This document shows positions 58,560 to 64,000 of a stretch of DNA of 64,000 bases, one piece after another. The stretch is taken from assembly GCF_900105245.1 (NCBI RefSeq), contig NZ_FNSZ01000001.1, positions 558,001 to 622,000 of the forward strand, in the 5' to 3' direction. Under the pieces are notes generated by a model, which was not told the DNA's origin, searched no databases, and was given only the letters and a program-made list of their open reading frames with translations. Numbering within the stretch: the stretch's first letter is position 1; every line of letters starts with the position of its first letter. The DNA comes from Streptomyces sp. 1222.5 (GTDB lineage Bacteria; Actinomycetota; Actinomycetes; Streptomycetales; Streptomycetaceae). Position numbers and translations under genes: made by a program.

Positions 58560-59082
58560 GCAGCCCCTCGCTTCCGCCGCTCCACCGCACGAGGTGATTA
58601 TGGGCCGATTCGGCCGGAATGCCGTGGGAGTCGCGCCGAGCCCTTCGCCCGGACGGCATCACGCATGCCGGAGGGGGCAGGCGCGTCACCGGTTGTGCAA
58701 GGGCGTGCCGGGGCCGCCGGGGACGGTCACTCAGGTCGGAAGGTCGGCGATCGTTGCCGTGACCGCCGCCGGAACCGCGGCGAGGAGATCGGCCACCTCG
58801 ATCCTGATGCTTCTGTCGGGCCGGCCGCTGCCGCAGTGCACACGCCCCGGGCCACGGGTGGCCGGGCAGTGCTGCCGGCAGGAGACGGTCCTCCGGAGGA
58901 CCGAGGGAGGCGAAAGCGTTCACCCTGCCCAGGTCAGCGGGCCGAGCGGCCCCGGGTGCGGAGCGGGACCGATACGGGAGAAGCAGACATAGAACAAAAT
59001 TACGATCGTACCGACCCCTTGACCGAAGCCGACCCTGGCGGGAGCCTGCTTGGCCTGCGACGGGATCGGGGGGACTTCGAGC
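58560..59082. other. 523-bp intergenic region upstream of the isoprenoid operon
   Basis: No gene is recognised. The right end (58981-59030) is AT richer than the surroundings and contains the palindrome TACGATCGTA, consistent with a promoter/operator for the downstream operon. The remainder is GC-rich with no clear repeats. Confidence 0.5.
59001..59010. promoter_or_regulatory. Perfect 10-bp palindrome, candidate operator of the terpenoid operon
   Basis: TACGATCGTA sits in a short AT-rich stretch 73 bp before the first gene of the operon. Which regulator binds is unknown, as no regulator gene is visible within the cluster inside this window. Confidence 0.45.
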
Positions 59083-59784
59083 ATGCCCGAAAGGGTTCTT
59101 CAGTATGTAGATTCACCGGATTACGCCCACGATCTGCGCGCCGTCCGCACCGTTTGGACGGCCCCCGGCATTCTGGGTGGAGCGGGCATGTTCATCTTCA
59201 CCACCTACGTGACTCTCCCGCTGCTCACCCGCGTGGGATCGGCCGACGGCCGCGAAAGCGCGCTGATGCTGCGCAAGATCGCCGACGGTGGACGGGAGAG
59301 GCAGTTCCTGACGAGCCTGCTCGGCATCGGGGACGCGCACACGCGGGGCCCGGGCATAGCCGATCCCGCGGTGCGTCGGCGCATCGGTGAACTCGGTGCC
59401 GTCCACAGAGGGCTCCCGGGCATGAAAGGCGAATACCTCGACGTCTTCGCCGGTGTCATCGCCCTCTCGTACCCGCGCACCGCGGCCGCCCTGAAGTACC
59501 GCCCCGACACGGACGACTGTGACCGGTACTGGCGCTACTTACGCCATTCCCTGGCACTCTTCGGAGCCCAACTCGGCGAGCGGAAAACGGTTACCGACAT
59601 GTGCGAGCGATTCGTGACGCGGCACTCCGGAGCCGACCGCCATGCCCACGCCTGTCTGGCCCAGCTCCGGGCCGCCCATCCCCGGCACATGACGACGTGC
59701 CACCGCGCCCTGTTCCCGGCAACGCGAAGAGTCGTCGGCACCACGCTCGCCGCAGAGCCGGACCGGCGCCGGTGCGTCTCATGA
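59083..59784 (+). CDS. MpaB/DUF2236-like oxygenase
   Basis: A 233-residue protein from the ATG at 59083, eight nt after GGGGGGA; an ATG at 59050 is possible. It shows the pattern of the MpaB/latex-clearing (DUF2236) family: RRIGELGAVHRGLPGMKGEY (with His108 as likely haem ligand), then LDVFAGVIALSYPRTAAALK and YWRYLRHSLALFGAQLGE. MpaB-type proteins oxidatively cleave an isoprenoid double bond in meroterpenoid biosynthesis. It overlaps the next gene (ATGA). Assignment is moderate because the protein is short for the family and strong motifs are few. Confidence 0.62.
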   Translation: MPERVLQYVDSPDYAHDLRAVRTVWTAPGILGGAGMFIFTTYVTLPLLTRVGSADGRESALMLRKIADGGRERQFLTSLLGIGDAHTRGPGIADPAVRRRIGELGAVHRGLPGMKGEYLDVFAGVIALSYPRTAAALKYRPDTDDCDRYWRYLRHSLALFGAQLGERKTVTDMCERFVTRHSGADRHAHACLAQLRAAHPRHMTTCHRALFPATRRVVGTTLAAEPDRRRCVS

Positions 59785-60710
59785 CGGTCCTTCCGCGCAC
59801 GGCCGGTCGCACCCGCACGGCGTTGCGGCTGCTCCCCGGATACGGCCGGCATTTGCTCCTTCACCCATATCGCAAGGGACTGCCCGCCGCAATGGGCGGC
59901 CGGGCGCTGGAAATCGCCGCCTACGACCTCTTCGTCGGCCTGCTGCTGGCCGGTTTCACCGAAGCGACCGGTCGGCGAACACGGCGGGGAACGGCGCAAC
60001 TGCTCATCCTGGTCAACAGGATCGCCTTCCTGCTCGATGACGAATTCGAGCGCCGCGTCGGCCTTGAATCCGTGCACTTCGACGAACTCGCCCGGACCTC
60101 GGACATCGAGCAGGCCATCGTCAACATGCGTGCCCATCTCGACGCCACCTGTGACCCGGCCCGGCGCGACAGGATCCGCCGGGCGCTGCGCCGGACCGTC
60201 GACAAGGACTACCGGCGCTACGCCACCTCGATCGAGAGCCGAAGCACCACACCGTCGGTGGACGAGCTCCTGGAGGACGCGGAGGTCGACTGCGGCGTCG
60301 TCATGAGACAACTCGCCGAACTGATAGGCCTGTTCCAAGGACGTATCGCACCGCAAGGTGCTCTGGACGACTTCCACGCACTTGGCCTCGCCTGCCGTTT
60401 CGCCGACGACCTCAGGGACTGGCGGCACGACCACATGACAGGCGGGGCGAACATACTCCTGAGTCTCGTCGACCGGCACCCGATCGAAAGCCGGCGCCTC
60501 GCACGGGCACGGGAATCGGGCGTCCGGATGAGCGAGAAACAGTGGAGCCGTCGCTGCCCCGACGCATTCTCCGAGTTCACCCGCCTCTACGAGAGGCACT
60601 ATGCGGTCATCCGCTCCCACTCCCTGCGCATCGCCGCGGATCTGATGATGGAGCCGGGCCGTGCCGGTCACCGCGCGAGAACCGACGGGCCGACAGCCGC
60701 CCGTGCATAG
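59781..60710 (+). CDS. Class I isoprenoid-synthase-like protein (terpene/prenyl synthase)
   Basis: The product has 309 residues and its ATG overlaps the MpaB-like stop. It is almost entirely helical. Two Asp-rich motifs are present: LLDDEFERR (Asp86-Asp87) and, after about 120 residues, CRFADDLRDWRHDHM (Asp209-Asp210-x-x-Asp213). Together they could coordinate the three Mg ions and diphosphate in the class I terpene-synthase/prenyltransferase fold. An NSE triad is not obvious, so it may be a synthase of an atypical type or a prenyl-diphosphate elongating enzyme. Context with UbiA and an oxygenase supports an isoprenoid role. Confidence 0.6.
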   Translation: MTVLPRTAGRTRTALRLLPGYGRHLLLHPYRKGLPAAMGGRALEIAAYDLFVGLLLAGFTEATGRRTRRGTAQLLILVNRIAFLLDDEFERRVGLESVHFDELARTSDIEQAIVNMRAHLDATCDPARRDRIRRALRRTVDKDYRRYATSIESRSTTPSVDELLEDAEVDCGVVMRQLAELIGLFQGRIAPQGALDDFHALGLACRFADDLRDWRHDHMTGGANILLSLVDRHPIESRRLARARESGVRMSEKQWSRRCPDAFSEFTRLYERHYAVIRSHSLRIAADLMMEPGRAGHRARTDGPTAARA

Positions 60711-60750
60711 GTCCCGGGCGCGGAACACAGGCAACAGACAAGGAAGCCCC

Positions 60751-62997
60751 ATGCGCAAACCGTCGGACCCGCCCACCACCCTGGCACTCACCGACGGCCG
60801 GGCGACGGATCCGCAGGTCACCGGGTACAAGGCGGCCACTCTCGCCCGGCTGCTGAGAGAGGGGTTCCCGTGCGCCGACGGCGTCGTCATCCCCACCTGG
60901 ATCCACCGGCGACACCAAGAGGACACCGCCACCGCTCCGAACGGCCGGGCCGGCCACTTGGCCCCCCTGGAGCACGCCCTTGTGGAGATCACGGACCTCC
61001 ATCCCACGGAGCCGCTCGCCGTACGGTCCTCCGGCACCGCCGAGGACACGGTCGAGGCCTCCTGCGCCGGCCTGCACACCAGCGTGCTCGACGTGACCGG
61101 ACCCGACGCGCTGCGGACCGCTGTCCTGGAGTGCTGGGCGTCCGCGGAGAACCCCGCACGCGCCCGGTACGCGGGAGCCGTCGACGCTCCGCCCATGGCA
61201 GTCCTGGTGCAGCGCATGCTCGAACCCGAAGCGGCCGGCGCCGCCTTTGCCACCGGATCCGAGGGCGGCGGCCCAGGCGCGGTGTCAGTCTCCGCGGTAC
61301 GGGGCCGTGCGGACCGACTGATGCAGGGAGAGTCGCCTGCCGACGAGTGGACGGTCACGGGCACCCACGCCGACCGCCTGCGGAGCACCTGCGCGGTCAT
61401 CACCTCCGAACAGGCAGTTGCCGTGGCGGAGTTGACTCGGCGGGTTTCCGCGGCCCTGTCCTGTCGCGCCGAGATCGAGTGGGCCCTGCGCGACGGCGAC
61501 ATCACCCTGCTGCAAGCCCGGCCGGTGACCCACGCCGACGCGGTCGAGCCCGCCTGGCCGGTGCCGGCGCGCGGCGAGTGGCGGCGCGACATCCGCCTCG
61601 GTGAGTGGCTGCCGGAACCGGTGACCCCACTGTTCGCCACCTGGTTCCTGCCGGCAGTCGACCTGCGGTTCCGGCGCGCCCAGTGGCAGCGCAGCGGAGT
61701 GCTGGTGTCCACACCGTCGTACCGGATCGTCAACGGCTGGTACTACCACTCACCGCTCGGTGAACGCCGCTCCGTCGCACTGCTCGAAGGGATGCTCGTC
61801 AACCCCCGTTTCGCCTGCGCCATGCTCGCCGGCCGACACCGGCCGTCGGTCCCCGACAGGTTCGTCACGGCCAAGGAGACGGCCGCACTCGACCACCACA
61901 CACGCCGGTACCGAGAGCTGCTGAGCTCGGTGACCGCCGGGTTCGAGTCGATGTCCGAACTCCAAGTGGCCGAGTTCGTGGACCGCGTCGTGGCGGTCGT
62001 CGGAGACTATCTGTGGCCGATGCTCCTGGTGGGCGGCGCCGCCTGGCGTGCCGAACAGGCGCTGGCCCGCTACTACCGGCGGCGGCTGCACCCTTCGCTG
62101 GGGGCGCCGTACCAGGAACTCCTGGTGGAGCGTGGACGGAGCGAACCGGCACCCGCGCACGCGGTCTCCACCCTGGACTGGTACCGGCCGACCCTCGGCG
62201 AAGTGGCCGAAGCACCCGATCCGCGGGCAGGCGCTCCCGTGACACGCGCCACCGGCGCCCTGCGGCTCGAGCAGGCGTGTCTGTCGGTGCTCCTGCAGCA
62301 CAACACCGATCCGGCCCCTTTCCAGCGTCTGCTCACCCTCGCACGGGACAGTGCCCGCCGACGACGGCTGCACACCGGGAAGCTCACCGAACCCTGGCCG
62401 GTTCTCCGGCGGGCGCTGCACCGGCTCGGTACGGCGCTCGTGGACCAAGACGTCATCGACCGCCCGGAAGACGTGCACTTCCTGACCCTGCCCGAATTGC
62501 GGACCGCCCTCTCCACGGGATCGGGCACCTCCATGCGGGAGGCGGTCGCGGACCGGGTTTCCGCCTGGGCCCGTCAGCGCGCCTTGCGCCCGCCGTTGGC
62601 GCTGGGCACCGCGGCCTGCCTGCTCCCGCTCCTGCTCGGGCGTCCGACCACGGCGAGCGCGTCGGACGGCGACGTACTGCACGGCATCGGGGTCAGCCCC
62701 GGAAGGGCCACCGGCCGGGCCAGGATCGTCGACCATCCGGAGACAGCGCGGATGGCGGCCGGTGACATCCTCGTCGTCCGCTCCCTCGTGCCGGCGCTCG
62801 CTCCGCAGATCATGCGTGCCGCGGCGGTCGCCGCCGACGTGGGAAGTGTGGCCGCACACATGTCGGTCATCGCCCGCGAGTACGGCGTGCCTGCCGTCGT
62901 CGCCCTGCACTCGGTCACTCGGAGCATCCGTGACGGCGAGGTCATCACCGTGGACGGTACGACGGGCCGCGTACATCGGCGTGGGGCCGTGGGGTAA
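60751..62997 (+). CDS. PEP-synthase/rifampin-phosphotransferase-like dikinase
   Basis: A 748-residue protein from the ATG at 60751 after AAGGAAG. The N-terminal nucleotide-binding domain (about 15-275) has TGYKAATLARLLREGFPCAD, LAVRSSGTAEDTVEASCAGL and AEIEWALRDGDITLLQARPV. A middle domain (about 275-640) resembles the substrate-binding region of rifampin phosphotransferase. The C-terminal swivel domain (about 645-745) has GVSPGRATGRARIVDHP and DVGSVAAHMSVIAREYGVPA, with His703 as the phosphohistidine. This domain order matches Rph, which transfers the beta-phosphate of ATP to a small molecule. Located between the isoprenoid synthase and UbiA genes, it may phosphorylate an isoprenoid alcohol or the product. 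Confidence 0.86.
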   Translation: MRKPSDPPTTLALTDGRATDPQVTGYKAATLARLLREGFPCADGVVIPTWIHRRHQEDTATAPNGRAGHLAPLEHALVEITDLHPTEPLAVRSSGTAEDTVEASCAGLHTSVLDVTGPDALRTAVLECWASAENPARARYAGAVDAPPMAVLVQRMLEPEAAGAAFATGSEGGGPGAVSVSAVRGRADRLMQGESPADEWTVTGTHADRLRSTCAVITSEQAVAVAELTRRVSAALSCRAEIEWALRDGDITLLQARPVTHADAVEPAWPVPARGEWRRDIRLGEWLPEPVTPLFATWFLPAVDLRFRRAQWQRSGVLVSTPSYRIVNGWYYHSPLGERRSVALLEGMLVNPRFACAMLAGRHRPSVPDRFVTAKETAALDHHTRRYRELLSSVTAGFESMSELQVAEFVDRVVAVVGDYLWPMLLVGGAAWRAEQALARYYRRRLHPSLGAPYQELLVERGRSEPAPAHAVSTLDWYRPTLGEVAEAPDPRAGAPVTRATGALRLEQACLSVLLQHNTDPAPFQRLLTLARDSARRRRLHTGKLTEPWPVLRRALHRLGTALVDQDVIDRPEDVHFLTLPELRTALSTGSGTSMREAVADRVSAWARQRALRPPLALGTAACLLPLLLGRPTTASASDGDVLHGIGVSPGRATGRARIVDHPETARMAAGDILVVRSLVPALAPQIMRAAAVAADVGSVAAHMSVIAREYGVPAVVALHSVTRSIRDGEVITVDGTTGRVHRRGAVG

Positions 62998-63026
62998 CGC
63001 GGCGGACGAGGAGACGGAAACCATCC

Positions 63027-63905
63027 ATGGCGCACAGCGCTTCCCACATGGGGACGGGGAATCGGCTCGCCGCAGCCTGCCGGATCACCCGTCCGATCAC
63101 GTGTCTGTTGGCGGCGCTGTCCGCGGCGTGCGGCGGCAGTCTCGCGGGCCACCCGGCCGCGGCGGGCTGGGGCCGTGACACCCTGTCAATGGTGTCCATG
63201 GCCGGGGTGATGGGCGTCGCGAACGCCGTGAACGACATCGCCGACCTGCCGGCCGACCGGATCGGCAAGCCCTGGCGGCCCATAGCCTCCGGACAGCTGG
63301 GGGTCCGTACCGCCTGGTCCGTGGTCCTGGCGCTGGCGCTGCTGACCATGACGACCGCCGCCGCGCTGGGACCGACCCAGACACTTTTCGCCGGTGCACT
63401 GCTCCTGCTCGACCTCGCCTACTCCTACCGGCTCAAGGACACCGTGCTGGTCGGCAACCTCGTCGTCGGTGTGGTCTGTGGCGGCACATTGCTGTTCGGT
63501 GCCTCGGTCACCGGCGGACTCACCCTCCGACCCTGTGTGGCGGCCGGGACGGTCCTGCTGTTCGTGCTCGGCTACGAGATCGTCAAGACGTTGCAGGACA
63601 GCGCTGCCGACGGCGAGGCCGGCTTCCGCACGCTGGCCACGGTCTTCCGGCCGGAAGTGAGTGTCGGCGCCTACGCCACCGTGGCCGCCGCCCTGTGCTT
63701 GGCGGTGCTCGCCGTAGGCGCCCCGGTCAGTTCGGCACCCTCCCTGTTCCTCGTCTGTGCCGCCCCGTTCCTGATCACGCCGGTATGCCTGTGCGCCTGG
63801 ATCCTGTGGACCTCACCGGATCGGGACGCCTCGACGGCGCGGGTGCTGCTCATTCTGCGCCTGGCCTGGTTCCCGGGCCTGTTCTCCCTTGCCCTGCTCA
63901 AGTAA
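63027..63905 (+). CDS. UbiA-family prenyltransferase
   Basis: A 292-residue protein with about nine hydrophobic helices. It contains both UbiA Asp-rich motifs: VANAVNDIADLPADRIGKPW followed by RPIASGQL (motif 1), and GYEIVKTLQDSAADGEAGF (motif 2). UbiA enzymes transfer a prenyl chain to an aromatic or other acceptor using Mg, and some cyclise diphosphates as terpene synthases. It is 29 bp from the dikinase-like gene and continues the operon. The start at 63027 has only a modest site (GAGGAGACGG about 10 nt before). Confidence 0.93.
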   Translation: MAHSASHMGTGNRLAAACRITRPITCLLAALSAACGGSLAGHPAAAGWGRDTLSMVSMAGVMGVANAVNDIADLPADRIGKPWRPIASGQLGVRTAWSVVLALALLTMTTAAALGPTQTLFAGALLLLDLAYSYRLKDTVLVGNLVVGVVCGGTLLFGASVTGGLTLRPCVAAGTVLLFVLGYEIVKTLQDSAADGEAGFRTLATVFRPEVSVGAYATVAAALCLAVLAVGAPVSSAPSLFLVCAAPFLITPVCLCAWILWTSPDRDASTARVLLILRLAWFPGLFSLALLK

Positions 63906-63940
63906 TGCCCTGCTCGAACGAGGTGTGTGGTGGATACCTG

Positions 63941-64000
63941 ATGAACCTGACGAACCATGTGCATACGCATCACATCGCGCTGGTGACGGGCTATGCCGTC
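63941..64000 (+). CDS. Next gene of the terpenoid operon, 5' end only
   Basis: A frame opens at the ATG at 63941 (reads MNLTNHVHTHHIALVTGYAV to the edge), 35 bp after the UbiA stop and co-directional. GTGGTGG lies near the right distance upstream. Twenty residues are not enough to assign a family; the end AHLVTG-like sequence is not specific to any fold. Confidence 0.5.
   Translation, partial: MNLTNHVHTHHIALVTGYAV

Noticed and set aside
1..64000. tRNA, rRNA, CRISPR and insertion-sequence features
   Set aside because: No cloverleaf-like run, rRNA-like conserved block, spaced direct repeats or transposase motifs were noticed by reading; a tRNAscan or IS search would be needed for certainty.

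Overview
The window is chromosomal DNA from a Streptomyces-like actinomycete. It has very high GC with strongly GC-biased third codon positions, many GTG starts and some TTG starts, many overlapping ATGA/GTGA gene junctions, and a typical gene content: SpoIIE-type phosphatases with anti-sigma ATPases, LuxR/TetR/GntR regulators, actinobacterial two-component systems, SoxBDAG sarcosine oxidase and secreted or lipid-anchored proteins. No rRNA, tRNA, CRISPR array, insertion sequence or integrase was recognised.

Layout. 1-9.7 kb: a partial anti-sigma ATPase, small secreted/membrane proteins including an RFD-repeat protein, a PAP2 membrane phosphatase, two SpoIIE phosphatases, a START-like protein, a BrkB-family membrane protein and an L,D-transpeptidase. 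9.7-17.1 kb: a GNAT enzyme, a maleylpyruvate-isomerase-like protein, a broken narI scar, a type-B carboxylesterase, a GPP34 protein and a NarL-type two-component system. 17.4-23.5 kb: a compact cluster of ATP-grasp ligase, rearranged dikinase-like protein and MFS exporter followed by a PAS-LuxR regulator, probably a small-molecule pathway. 23.5-31.2 kb: an FG-GAP protein, an EamA exporter with its TetR repressor, a COG4705 membrane protein beside an OmpR-type two-component system, and deletion scars. 31.2-38.4 kb: the sarcosine oxidase operon soxBDAG and its GntR regulator. The flanking one-carbon genes are broken: glyA carries an internal deletion and two frameshifts, and sdaA is reduced to a stub. 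38.4-46 kb: a stressosome-type module (RsbR, RsbS, RsbT, fused ATPase-phosphatase), a large receptor-like protein and a PAS-SpoIIE phosphatase paralogous to the one at 4-5 kb. 46-55.3 kb: an SDR, a broken DUF1295 gene, a fasciclin lipoprotein with a molybdopterin oxidoreductase, a hydrolase, a VWA protein and a two-component system divergent from a PepSY protein.

55.7-57.2 kb holds the most surprising locus. A 260-residue protein reads as an H2A-like histone fold followed by an H2B-like histone fold (a histone doublet). It lies 20 bp upstream of a co-directional lipoprotein gene and next to a remnant of a SUKH-type immunity gene. 57.6-58.6 kb encodes a haloalkane dehalogenase. 59.0-64.0 kb is a tight putative terpenoid operon: an MpaB/DUF2236-like oxygenase, a class I isoprenoid-synthase-like protein, a rifampin-phosphotransferase/PEP-synthase-like enzyme, a UbiA prenyltransferase and the start of a further gene.

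A recurring theme is genome erosion by deletion. At least seven gene remnants are visible, several of them junctions where genes have lost their 5' parts.
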